Source: Nematostella vectensis
Lineage: Eukaryota; Cnidaria; Anthozoa; Actiniaria; Edwardsiidae
Direction: 5' to 3'
DNA: 64,000 nt
Assembly (NCBI RefSeq): GCF_932526225.1
Contig: NC_064038.1
Location: 14,467,647 to 14,531,646 of the forward strand
Shown here piece after piece: positions 13,944 through 24,280 of the stretch. How positions within the stretch are numbered: the stretch's first letter is position 1; every line of letters starts with the position of its first letter. The notes under the pieces were generated by a model. The model did no database searches. It was not told the DNA's origin and saw only the letters and a program-made list of their open reading frames with translations. Both the position numbers and the translations under genes were made by a program.

Positions 13944-14156
13944 ATGGCTTTTGGAGTGGCGAGTCACGAGTCTGAAAAAGGTTATTCGGATTCGCAAATC
14001 AGGGCTATGATGGGTCGATGGAAATCCGATGCGTTTAAAATTTACATTAGACTGGTGCCTTTAAGGCGACCTAGTTTAGTACATCTCTACGGACGGGGCT
14101 ACGATCCTCTTAGTTCAGGTCTGGGGCTGCTTTCAGGGTCGCGGCCGAAAATTTAA
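13944..14156 (+). pseudogene. Fragment of a tyrosine recombinase C-terminus
   Basis: The frame begins with a His-containing stretch and continues GYSDSQIRAMMGRWKSDAFK followed by IYIR. This is the pattern of the C-terminal catalytic box of tyrosine recombinases (Gly-Arg-Trp-Lys/Arg-Ser followed by a Tyr) as found in DIRS, Crypton and related eukaryotic elements. Only about 35 codons match, and the rest of the enzyme is absent upstream. It is a remnant, possibly of a DIRS-like or Crypton element. Confidence 0.6.
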
Positions 14157-14782
14157 AGTGGATTTAAAGTGGATTCGCATTTTAGCGAAGGCGAGGGCGA
14201 CGGCCTGAAGTGGTAATCAGACTTGGGATGTACTTTCCTCTGGCAGTCGCACTTCATTTGCGAGCCCACTCTGCACCAGGGTGGGATGGCCACATTGCCA
14301 TGTGTCCTGTGGCGGTTTCTCTTCCCCAACATTGCCGAAGGGACGGAATACATGTGTAATATAATTAACCTTGATCGGTTTTTAATTTTTCAATCACTCA
14401 AACGCGGCCGGAGAAATCCATATCAATTTGTCGATTACCTCACTTCAGACAACAGGCACGGCGCCCGATGTTGCTTGCATAAGACAATTTTATTAGTATA
14501 TTAAGATAAAGCCTTACTCGGGATAAACTTTTTTATTGTCACCGCAAGTGACTAAATTTTTATTTCGAAATAGTCGATTTTTAATTAATTTCATATGTTT
14601 CTGTTTAAATAAGAATTTGGAAGACTACAGGTGAAAAATAGAAATTTCGCGATGAAAAAAAAAAGGAATTATGAATTTCCATTTATTTTTCAAATGATTT
14701 TTTCTGATTCAAGTGAAAAAAGCAATTGAGGCAAAAGCCAACTGATTGTTACATGGACTAGAAATTTCATTTTCGATTTTAA
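14157..14782. other. No gene recognised
   Basis: AT-rich sequence up to the Polinton target site. An open frame at 14223-14504 has no recognisable feature. Confidence 0.5.
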
Positions 14783-14788
14783 AACGCA
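14783..14788. other. Polinton target-site duplication, left copy
   Basis: AACGCA immediately precedes the AGTAGTATAGGG terminus and is repeated exactly after the right terminus at 40011-40016. A 6-bp duplication is typical of Polinton integrases. Confidence 0.92.
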
Positions 14789-15121
14789 AGTAGTATAGGG
14801 AGGATGACCAGGAGAATTTATGCATGAGCTTATACTATGCATGAGAGTAGGGTGTGGGTTTTTTCATTTTTATTTTCATTTTTTTCATTATCATTTTTTA
14901 TTTAGGTTAAATATATTCTAGAGGACTGAGTGTTAATGTATTCAGTCAAGATAACTTTAATATATTCCAATAGTTAGGGAGGGGTATTGTTGTGGAGACT
15001 GGGGAGAGATGTGTACTGCGTGGGTGTTACTGATCCAACCGAACCGTCCGGGTGGTGGCTCAAATATAAAGGAATCGAGAACAATGGCGACCAATCAGAG
15101 AGTAGATGAGACTAGTAAAAC
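14789..15121 (+). repeat. Polinton left terminal inverted repeat
   Basis: Matches the reverse complement of 39674-40010 from the AGTAGTATAGG terminus through the AT-rich segment, the GGGAGGGGTATTGTTGTGGA block and the ACCAATCAGAG block to GAGACTAGTAAAAC. Small indels separate the two ends. Confidence 0.92.
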
Positions 15122-15392
15122 CGGTTTATACAATAGGGTACTTGAATAGCCATTGAAATGTCCATCGTGTAAATTATATTCCATTAGTTAGGGAGGGGTA
15201 TTGTTGTGGAGACTGGGGAGAGATGTGTACTGCGTGGGTGTTACTGATCCAACCGAACCGTCCGGGTGGTGGCTCAAATATAAAGGAATCGAGAACAATG
15301 GCGACCAATCAGAGCGAAGAAGAGACTAGTAAAACCTGTTTATACAATAGGGTACTTGAATAGCCATTGAAATGTCCATCGTGTAAATTTTA
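14965..15392 (+). repeat. 214-bp tandem duplication within and beyond the left terminal repeat
   Basis: The block starting TTAGGGAGGGGTATTGTTGT occurs at about 14973 and again 214 bases later, and continues through AACCGAACCGTCCGGGTGGT to TCCATCGTGTAAATT in both copies. The right end has only one copy, so the duplication arose at the left end after or during integration. Confidence 0.9.
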
Positions 15393-18300
15393 GGGGGGAG
15401 GGGGAGATGGAAGAGTAAAACCTGTTTTTTTTTAGCTGGTATCAATGATATTACCCTTCTATAATATTGATATTTTACCCTCGCTTATACACTGTCTGTT
15501 TCTTTATTATACATTATTCCAGTACCCTATCCCTTGCGAAAGAGAGTTCTGCCGTGAGAATCGTCTCCATCGTTTAGTGAACAGCCGATAATATTGATAA
15601 CTTCGCTGTCAACACGATAAATACCTCAACCTTTTAGCTCTATACTTAAACGTTCTAAATGTTGAGATGCCTATCTGTATTTATTATGACACGGGTTAGT
15701 CTTTTTTTTTCATAGATTTATGTTAGCATCTTAAGAGAGATAGAGAGAGAGAAGAGTATTGGGTTGTAAAGTTTATTTTCAAGTTAGTAAGTCAAGTTAG
15801 TCCGTGGCGTCTGTATTATTAGAATTGATCACCTATTGTCATACTTCAGTAAAAGTCCTACTCTTATATTATTTTTCTAGCCTATCTTATTACTTTTCCC
15901 TGCATTTGTAAGGTTTCTAGAATATGATTTTCCGGTTAGTTTTTTTCTATAAATGGTTTTGGAGCCCTAAACGGGGGATAGGGAAAATGTTCTTAACTTA
16001 GCCTAATTAGTATGCTTAAAGAGACCATGACACGAAAAATACATAAGCTTTTATAACAAAATATAGCTATCAATGTTTGGTTTTAGAACTACCTTTGCGC
16101 TTGTTGATTACAGGAATTGTTGTAATCGTGTTTTGAAAATGTCTTGTCTTGGCGACTTTTTTTTTGATTGGCTGACGTCAAGAGTTGTGCACACTTGATG
16201 GGGTTCCAGTCGCACATCGCTTGCCATTGTAGATTTGTAAAGATGAGGACGAGCATATCTTTTGTATTTTCTCTATTTCCTCGCTTTTCAAGACTTGGTA
16301 AAGAAAGATGATTGCAATGTTCAAGCAATGGATCCAAGAATAACTTTTTTCTATCACTAAGATAGGGGTTTCTAACCTGAAGTGTATGGAATGAAAATAC
16401 ATCTCTAGAGTGTTTACCAGTTCGAGTCGATCGGTTCATTCAAGCAAATGAATTTCAACCGGATTATTTTGGCTTGTTTTGAGCACTACGCTTCATTTTT
16501 ACCGGTAAGGATGAATGGTTTGATTATTAGAATATGTTCTATTGGATTGGACTTCATTTCAATGCATTTTTATTCGCAAACTGAGTTGTAGAAAAACGAT
16601 TTCTTCCACGTGCGAATGCGAACGGCCATAAAACCAAGACGGTTTGAACAACTTCACTAAAGTTGGTAAAAAATACCAGTTCACCTTCGAACAGCACCAC
16701 GGGGTGGAAAGTGTTGAAAGAACCACATGCAATTGTAATAATCTGATTCACTGTTAAGCCTCAAAGTACAACAAATTGACAAACTGAAAAAGCGAAATAG
16801 TTTGTTTTACCGCGCCGATTGACAACAGGATTTGATTCAGTCATTCAAGGAACGATATTTCTCTACCAAACGAACAGTCGAATTATCGACAAAAATCAGT
16901 CCTTTCAATTGAGAAGGAGGAAGGGTAAATTTAACATTCGAATTTGTTCTAGAGCCAAGAAAAGCACGGTGAAGGGTGCAGGTTTTCTTGTGAGTGTTTT
17001 CTTATCGCAACGTACGCTTTGTTTTGCCAGTAAATGTACATTTGTGCGGTTGTTGTGCATTCCCTTTCACATATACCAAATCTTGATGGCAGTTTTTCTT
17101 TAAAAACATTATAACTATTCAGAGATTAAAATGCTAGTACCATCTACTGCATTTGTTTGTTTGTTTGTTTATTTATTTAAAGAGAAGTAAATACAATCGA
17201 GTTTTTTTTTGCCGTTCACTCATTGATGATTAAATTTTCAGTCCTCGCATCTCAACCTACTTTTTAGATTCTAGATTTCCAGTCGTTTCTCTTTGAGTTT
17301 GATATCTTGACGTTTTTTTTTATCTCTTTGTGTAGATAGCTTGCTTTCCTTGTAATCTATTAGTTTCATTATTTGGTGCATTGGTTAGTGCGTAAAAAAT
17401 GTTCTTCTAAGAGCGTGTTTTGTTCTTGGACAAAAAAATTATAAACATTTTTTTCTATGTATTATTTTAAAGCATAGACGCTTTTAAAATATGCATTCTG
17501 CTTTGCCGAAATATAGATGCGTTACTTTTTGCCTTGTAATATCGTCTCGCAATTATTTGCAGCGTATATCTTATTTTTTTGATCACAATTGTGATCGAAA
17601 AAGGAGTGAGTTTGCCGAAAAGTTGGGTGGTTCGCGCGCAAATGGTGTTCAAAAGTTAATAAAAAATATTAATAAAAATCACCCCCCCAATTGCTGCAGG
17701 ATTCCTTATGGATACTTTGCTCAGGTTACACTCAGCTTTTTTGTGGGGAAGATTAGGGCTCCACGATCAATTATATGTGTATTTTGGGTGGGGGCGTCCT
17801 ATTTTGTATGAGAATGTCTAATGTTTATCCCCCACTTGTACAACTCTTGATATCACAAGTGATATGCAAATTAGATATTCGGATGTCGCCGGTTTCATGC
17901 AAAAATTTGCCAAAATTGTTATTTTAAAAGGATCAAAAATCAGGTTTCCGTTTAAATCAAGTATCAAAAATTGGAGGAATTATTTAGGTTCTAAATATTG
18001 AAATGCCTGTCCGTGTTCATAATGTTGGGAGTCATTTCTATAGGGGTTTATGTTTAATGTTTAATGTTTTAGATACCTAGTAAAAGCACGCAAAGCTATT
18101 TTCAGTAATTTAAAATCATTTACACCTGTAAGTTGAAACAAAATATTCGATCACCTTTTGTTAGGTAGCTAAAAGTTAAAGCCTTATGATAATTTTTACT
18201 CGCGTATGAAGTTACTATTTAAGGTCTAGCTTGCGTAGTATCACGACTGTGTTTTCTTTTCCTAGTATTCAAGGTTAGGGTTTCCCGACTACTTTTTTCT

Positions 18301-18741
18301 TTAGATGGTTTTGTCACGTTATTCTGGCGAATACGCGTTGCATTTTCAACTTAATGTAATTAGTTATGCTTTAGCGCAAGTTACTCAAATTGAATATTTA
18401 ATTCATAACAATTTTTTACCAAAGTGTTTCCAAGCTCCGAGTTCGTATAATATTGCTGCTTGTACATTAGAAGATAAGGCTTGGGGGCTTTTCTGTACAC
18501 ACTCAAGTAATAAAAGCAATTAATATTATCGCTCATAGTTCCCGCCAAAAATACTTTAAACAAAATGGGGGTTCAATTAGTGCTTCGAGCTGATTCTCTG
18601 CCCGGTTTGTGATTTCAAAAGGCTACCCGGTAAAACTTGTTTGCGCGAGATGATGTCTATAAAAAGGCCTTTATAAAAGCAAGTCACATCACTTTTCAAC
18701 GCTCAAAGACAAGCTCAGTGCACAGTAAATACCTCTTTGCT
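15393..18741. other. Left interior of the Polinton, no gene identified
   Basis: Over 3 kb between the left repeat and the polymerase gene. Open frames exist on the minus strand at 16089-16439 (116 codons) and on + at 17491-17811 and 18305-18523, but none shows a domain I recognise and all could be chance. A (TTTG)-like run lies near 17155-17178. Polintons often carry extra genes here. This stretch may hold decayed ones or unrelated DNA. Confidence 0.45.
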
Positions 18742-20908
18742 ATGGAAAACCAAAAGGTTTCAAGGACATCTAAGAAGTCGCACCAGACCCCTGCACCAAC
18801 GACGACGCTTGGGCTTTTAGGTAAATTCTACTTCTATTTTGTATTATGAAAAAAGTGCTACCACCGTTTCTATGACTGTTTGTCTAAATGTATACTATCT
18901 ATAATACCGTAGCAATGATGCTAGATCACCCCCTCTAAACGCGCAAATGCTGTAAACTAAATTACCTATGTACTGTTTAGAGGGTTCTGATAACTTTGAA
19001 CAAGTCCCTACTGCTGAATATTCGCAAGAAAGGGATCTACATATGATGGATGAGAATGGATAAGAATGGATTGTAAGTATCCCTCGGCATCATAAAACAC
19101 TAATAAGCATGCGTACGGACACGAAGAGGTTTATTATGTTGTCTGCTCACTCCCCAGTAAATATGTGCTTTAATAACAATGCTACTCTTGTTCATTATTT
19201 TAAGGTAACCCTGATTTGCTAGATAGGGTGACGGATGACTTTACTTCTGTTCAACAAATCATTTCTAACAGGTGTAAATAAATACAATACTTGATATTAA
19301 TGTGCAATAGTATAATGTCTGTAATGCGAGGGAGCCCCCGAGAATGTAAAGAGCTAATATTCCTACACTGTTTTAATTCTGTTGTTATTTTCTTTTGAAG
19401 AAAGCGACGGAAGTGACTCTGAAGATTATTTTAAGAATGACTCTGACGAGGAGTTTTGGAATGCGCTACATGGATTATCAACATTTAACAACGGTAAATA
19501 TTTAATAATTTGTATTTAAGCAAGAGCGTTTGTACGGGGGTTATATAGGAGGTGAAATATTTATACCTTTGCATTGTTTGAAATGGGTTGCTATTTTATT
19601 TTCTAGACAACAATTGTAGTGAGAACGATTATATGGGAGACTCGGACGAGGAATTCTGGGATGCTATGGATGAGCCATCTAACGATGGTAAATATCAATA
19701 ACGTTGTATTTGTGTGCGCGCGCGTAAATTTTGATAAAGTTATAACGTAGGTTATGTTTTTGTTGTTCTACTTCAGTGAATTCCCCATTCTAATAAGAGC
19801 TAAAATATACCAAGCCATCTTAATGGATAATGGCATTTTGATAATTACGTATGCATTCGCGGTACATTTCAAGTTAGCAGAGGTTGTTTTTAGTATCCGT
19901 GTTATGCCCTAAGGTTTTTATCTAACCCTATTATTACTATTTTGATACACAAGGTATTATCACTTTCCTATCTTTATACCCTTCACCCTTGAACTAGTGT
20001 ATTACTAAGTCAGTTGTATTTATTCTTCTTTTTCTTTCTTTTCAGAATAAAGATGAAGATTGTCTGTTAGCTGAGAGGCACACAGGAAGAGGAATGGAGA
20101 TTTGGAGGGCTGAAGACTGCTACATGCTTAAGAAAATATCTTCTTGGCGTGTGCATAAATTCAATACAACGTCGACCGATTACCTTCTTAAGGTAACACC
20201 CCAACCTGAGGGTTTAGCTCTGTTAGATCAGTTATCCCGTGTTTTCGTTACGTTAGTTAGTGAAATCACTGCTAACATGCAGGGGAACGATTTAGTACGT
20301 TTTGTTTTGCGAAGTAATTCCCTAGACTATCCAATTTCGTTGCCTTTCATGCCTAGACTGGAGTTAAATGCCAATCGTATCATGATCGAAGTAGAGAGGG
20401 TCTTACAATCTAATGGAAGCGTGAACATAGAAGATGGTATGAATATTAATATTCATATAAGTATGCCATTAGGGGGAAGTCCGTTAGTAAAAAGAAACAT
20501 TAGAAACCTTTTTTAAAGGAGAAGGGTGTTGTAATTCGTATTATGAATAAGGACAACTTGTGTCTAAGTAGGGCTATTGTTACCGATATTGCGCGTCAGG
20601 AGAAGTCGGAGCGATACCATTCTATAAGGAAAGGTTGTGCGATTCAGGGGGTTCTTGCTAGCGATTTGCATCAGCGAGCTGGTGTACCGCAGAAAATGTG
20701 CGGCCAACCTGAAGTTTCGATGTTTCAAAGGGTAATTAAAGATTATCAGATAGTTGTTCGCTCTGCTTACCATTTCAACGCAATTGTGTACGAAAGCCCG
20801 AAAAGAGATAAAAATATTTTTTTGTATTACGACAATAATCATTTCACTATCATTACTGCGGCTAGTACGTTTTTAGCGGAGCCAGCGCGGCCGCAGGGTA
20901 CCCTGTGA
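18742..20908 (+). pseudogene. Protein-primed DNA polymerase B, spliced N-terminal part only
   Basis: The first exon starts at ATG 18742 and ends 18820 before GTAAAT. Proposed following exons are 19205-19271, 19405-19493 (alternative acceptor at 19401), 19607-19687 and from 20053. Codon phases fit at every junction. The third and fourth exons both encode the acidic motif DSDEEFW. The last exon opens into the long N-terminal region that precedes the exonuclease and polymerase domains in Polinton polymerases (for example NINIHISMPLGG, then DNLCLSRAIVTDIA). A frameshift at a T-run near 20512 separates 20094-20516 from 20543-20908. The coding sequence is cut at about 20870 by a MITE-like repeat, and no polymerase motifs follow. 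Splice sites are predictions. Family assignment is from the N-terminal pattern and context. Confidence 0.75.
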
Positions 20909-20970
20909 TGTCATTCGCCAGCCAGCCAGTCAGTCAGCCGCGCGACTCCCAGGCCCCACTCGGCCCCGAA
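20870..20970 (-). repeat. MITE-like repeat, copy 2, truncating the polymerase gene
   Basis: TAGCGGAGCCAGCGCGGCC and CGCGACTCCCAGGCCCC match, in reverse complement, the two GC-rich ends of the copy at 2451-2610. The copy here is internally shorter. The polymerase frame loses similarity exactly where it starts. Confidence 0.55.
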
Positions 20971-21471
20971 ATGGCGACTAAATACAAGCACGGAGCAAGG
21001 GGAAAAGTTCTTGTCGATTATGCGATGATTATTTATTTTGCCTCAAATTTTGTGACTTAAGGATAAAGTCAACTAGAGGAGATCTACTAACATTCATTCA
21101 CGCCAAGATTTATCTGGTTTTAGCTAGTAAATTTAAGCAAGTAGCAGTTCACATTAAAAATCGAGCACATATATATGACAGTTATTGGGCTTTTGTTGTC
21201 CTGTTTGTTTGCTATAAGAATGCGAGTACTTAATCTAGTAATCAAATTATTTGAGCATAACAGCTTTTGTTTTGGCATTCTTCGTTTTATCTATATTCTT
21301 GGTTGTGTTGAAAATTTGACTCTGCCAAATTTTCGACTTTAATAAGACTTCTTCAGGGCAGATTGATTGTATTGGGATATTTCATAGAGGCTAACCAATA
21401 TCGTGTTGCATTTGTCAAATACTGCTAAAGAAGACCGTTCTTGTCTTTATATCCTGTGCTCTTAGTCCTAA
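20971..21471. other. No gene recognised between polymerase and integrase remnants
   Basis: AT-rich DNA where the polymerase body and the integrase catalytic core would be expected in a complete Polinton. Neither was found in any frame, so about 3-4 kb of coding sequence appears to be lost or replaced. Confidence 0.5.
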
Positions 21472-21858
21472 GAAGAAAAGAAACGGATTATAAAGTATAA
21501 ATTCAAAGTCGAAGAGCAAGTTAAAATCAGTAAATACAAACGCACGTTCGAGAAAGATTATATGAAAAGCTGGACAGAGGAAACGTTTAAAATAGGGAAA
21601 CGGTTGCCACGAGATCCCCCAGTTTATCGTTTGCAAGAGTTTGACGGTGATTGGATCGTGGGGACGTTTTACGAATCGTTTAACGAGTTGCAAAAAGTGA
21701 TCGAAGATAAAGATCATATCTTTAGAGTGGAAAAGATTATCAAAACACGCGGTAGCGGAAAGGGGAAATAAGTTTTTGTCCACTTGAAAGGTTGGCCTGC
21801 AAAATACGATAGCTGGATTCCGTATAAACAATTAACTCCCCTAAAAAATAATAAATAA
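21472..21858 (+). pseudogene. Polinton integrase, C-terminal part with chromodomain
   Basis: The frame encodes the basic SH3-like segment of retroviral-type integrases (VKISKYKRTFEK, then WTEETFKIGKRLP and DPPVYRLQEFDG). A chromodomain-like end follows (FRVEKIIKTRG, then GWPAKYDSWIPY). A TAA at about 21769-21771 lies in frame within the chromodomain. The zinc-binding N-terminus and the DDE core are absent. The family role is insertion of the element, probably giving the 6-bp duplication seen here. The chromodomain is thought to steer integrases to chromatin. Confidence 0.82.
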
Positions 21859-22645
21859 AGACGACGACTTTGTTTTGATTCTCCCAAGCAATGCAAACTC
21901 AAACCTGTTTCCAACAAACTCTGGATCACACTATAGGGTTGCGCTCCCTCAACAAATTCAACTAAAACAGGAGGAATCATGGGAAGTAGGTCTTGACCAT
22001 ATTATTTACCCTAACTCGCTCTTTGAGATACCCCAAAATTGCGATCATCCTCACATTATGTTCCGATTGTTTGGTACCGAAATAATAGAAAAGATGACCT
22101 TACCTTCCGGATGGTATCGTACAGCCCTAGATGTAGTTAACGGTAAAGCGGAGTGTATGAAACAAGAGGCTAACACACAATTGTTGGATGTCTACGTAGA
22201 TCATGACTTAAATGTAACCATGATTTCGAATGATGTATGGGTGTCATTTTCTACCCCTATGGCTAGAGCTCTTGGATGGCTCACGAGTGATGACAAGACG
22301 AAACATATTTCCATGCGTGATGGTTTTAAAATGAACTTTACATCGGAATGGAACTACGATCAAGAATATTGTGTAATGCCTCTACGTACAGTTTTTACTT
22401 TTACCGGAAAGTTTGTTATACCAAATACGGTTTCCTTATGTCTCTGTAACGACAGTATTATTCAGTACACACAAACATAATAGAGTCGAGACAAGTTGGG
22501 GAGAAGAAACTTCATTTATTACACGAAATGATAATCGATGGAATGCTCAGATATACTTTGACGGAGGAACCATATCAGGTGAAATATTTTCCGTTACGGG
22601 CGAAAACTTTTCACACAATAGACGTGTATTTAACGAGTAGTCGTA
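21851..22645 (+). pseudogene. Putative Polinton minor virion protein A
   Basis: The N-terminus reads FVLILPSNANSNLFPTNSG, then YRVALPQQIQLKQEESWEVG and LDHIIYPNS. This is an LPSN...P.N...Y...LP...WEVGL...YP pattern that I associate with an unnamed family of virion proteins in Polintons and adintoviruses. The next 130 codons are intact (21875-22480), then the frame shifts and the C-terminal part continues at 22528-22645. No ATG precedes the conserved start in frame. The triplet at the expected position (21851) is ATA. The function is unproven, and a minor capsid role is an inference from context. Confidence 0.6.
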
Positions 22646-23112
22646 GTTTTTACATAGTTGTAACGAGCGATGCAAGTCTAAGCCAATACCCGGAAAACAG
22701 TGCCAGCAGTTTCAAAATGCAATTACCTAGTCAAGTTCGTTTAGACGAGGATTTGGAGCTTGGTTTGTCCAACATTATTTATTCTCACACGTGGCAGAAT
22801 GTATTGGATAACGATATCTTCTACGATTTGGAGAGCACCGGAGAATTTCCATGGAATGCGCGCATTTACCTACCAAGCGGAAATTATAAAAACGTAGATA
22901 ATTTGATTTCTGCGATGGTGGTAGGTCTTCATTCCTCGCTTAACGATATACACGATAAAAGCAAAAACACCATTAACGAACTTGGAGGAGAGGAATGTTT
23001 TTACATTCACAAAAATTCTGAGAATTATCATGAGCTTAGTATACCTCCTTACGCTTCCAAAGAATGTTGCTTCCGCATTAGGGTATTTAAACTTTCAAGG
23101 AAAAATACATCT
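22646..23112 (+). pseudogene. Putative Polinton minor virion protein B, N-terminal half
   Basis: A paralogue of its neighbour: FYIVVTSDASLSQYPENSAS, then FKMQLPSQVRLDEDLELGLS and NIIYSHTWQNV repeat the same pattern. It is read in one open frame (22528-23115) with the tail of protein A. The two genes therefore appear fused by a small deletion. Near 23055 the better match moves to another frame (ALGYLNFQGKIHL at about 23065-23110). The gene is cut at 23112 by the nested element. A short C-terminal piece survives at 34500-34577. Confidence 0.62.
23107..23112. other. Candidate target duplication of the nested element, left copy
   Basis: ACATCT lies immediately before the TAGGCTTGGGAGG terminus. 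The right terminus is followed by ACATGG, so four of six bases agree. The duplication is either mutated or coincidental. Confidence 0.4.
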
Positions 23113-23313
23113 TAGGCTTGGGAGGCGCGGCGCGCCCCTCCGAGCCGCCCAGCCCCGTCTCATGCAGATGAGGCCCCGCGTAGATTGCTAATTATCCATT
23201 TACGTCGGGACCACTTCGCGTAGATGGATAAATCTACGCAAAACCTACGGAGCGCGGAATAACGGCCGTAAATTCAAAGCCGCTGGCGTGGCGTTTAAAC
23301 CTGAGTTTTACTC
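23113..23313 (+). repeat. Nested element, left terminal inverted repeat
   Basis: 201 bp starting TAGGCTTGGGAGGCGCGGCG. It matches the reverse complement of 34210-34410 with only about six differences, clustered at 23147-23150 plus single sites. It contains a repeated CGTAGAT motif and an inverted repeat that can fold (about 23194-23234). Confidence 0.96.
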
Positions 23314-23717
23314 ACGTGGTGCTTGAATTGCCCCCAATCCCCCAGTTTGGTCGTGCTTGTTTTCAGGACTTCGAACTTCTCTCGGGATTTCTCTGCTAAA
23401 GCAGCGATAATAGGGCGATGAATACCGTCGTGTGTTCTTTTTTATCGAACGCTCGATCGCCGGCCAGAGGTCTACGATTTTATGGCAGTCTTTGTTTGCC
23501 ACAAAAGCCTCCTGTTTCCAAAATACAGTTTCATAGAGGCGGTCGAACTCTTTAAAACCCCATCGACGAAGGCGTCCTCTTCTTTCCCCTCGGTTGTTAC
23601 TGAAAGTTTCCAGCCAAGCACTTTAGGTCTAATTCCGTGTTTGAGTCGAGCCGCCATCTTGGATAATTGAGCTTGGTACTTCATGACATACGTTTTTAAG
23701 GACTTTGTGACTCGCAC
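23308..23717 (-). pseudogene. Unrecognised minus-strand reading frame
   Basis: Two overlapping minus-strand frames (23472-23717 and 23308-23502) look like one coding sequence broken by a frameshift near 23560. The first gives MAARLKHGIRPKVLGWKLSV. The second gives FKEFDRLYETVFWKQEAFV and AIERSIKKNTRRYSSPYYR. The second frame stays open upstream of its first start codon. The composition is basic and aromatic, unlike chance translations. I do not recognise a family. It sits next to the left terminal repeat and points outward. It could be an accessory gene or a remnant. Confidence 0.35.
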
Positions 23718-23837
23718 CCTAATAAATGAAGCTGTTATAAAGTATCATGGCTATATTTTTCCAATGATGCAGTTCGAACCCCCAAGGAATTGCAATTAGA
23801 CATCCGTCTGCCCTGTGGTATACCGGGCGTTCGAAGG

Positions 23838-24128
23838 ATGAGGTGCGGAAAGGATTATTGCGGGTGGCTAAAGGTCGGCCACGCAAACACGTGCGGCCGG
23901 AGGTGCATGGACACCTACTGCAAGGTGCACCCCCAAAGACTCCGTAAGGGCATCCCCCTCCCCGTGCCGTGCAGGATCTGCGGCATAGGGACTCGGTCGG
24001 AGACGCGGTTGTGCCGCCCCTGCGGAGCGAATCGTGAAGGGCAGAGGGTGCGTGGCGTCGAGAGGCGCGCTCGGAAATGGTTCGCACTCGTCCTGTCTGA
24101 CATCGCAGCCCGCGGTACGGGCAATTAA
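23838..24128 (+). CDS. Small Cys-rich putative zinc-binding protein
   Basis: About 96 residues from the ATG at 23838. Cysteines come in ordered groups: RCGKDYCGW, NTCGRRCMDTYCKVHPQR, PCRICGIGTRSETRLCRPCG. These could hold two or three zinc ions. The frame is intact and lies just upstream of the replication gene on the same strand, separated by the triple repeat. Nucleic-acid binding or transcription control of the element are plausible roles, but nothing in the sequence proves one. I associate similar Cys patterns with repeated genes of this element type (from memory, unverified). Confidence 0.6.
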   Translation: MRCGKDYCGWLKVGHANTCGRRCMDTYCKVHPQRLRKGIPLPVPCRICGIGTRSETRLCRPCGANREGQRVRGVERRARKWFALVLSDIAARGTGN

Positions 24129-24280
24129 TACTGGGTGGCACAAGGCATACCCAAACGCTCGTCCCGCCGGCTGTGGTACGGGCAATTAGAGACTGGGTGG
24201 CACAAGTCATACCCGAACACTCGTCCCGCCGCTTGTGATACGGGCAGTCGGAGACTGGGTGGCACAGGGTATACCCAAAC
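24115..24280 (+). repeat. Triple 61-62-bp tandem repeat before the replication gene
   Basis: Three copies of a unit with GTACGGGCAATTA, ACTGGGTGGCACAAG, CATACCCAAAC and CTCGTCCCGCCG. The conserved block begins at about 24121, 24182 and 24244. The third copy runs straight into the ATG of the replication gene (CATACCCAAACATGG). Each unit holds a short inverted repeat TGGGT...ACCCA. The arrangement resembles iterons or operators. Confidence 0.85.

Noticed and set aside
16089-16439. 116-codon minus-strand frame in the Polinton left interior
   Set aside because: No domain, no promoter signal and no similarity I recognise. Kept only as an unassigned region.
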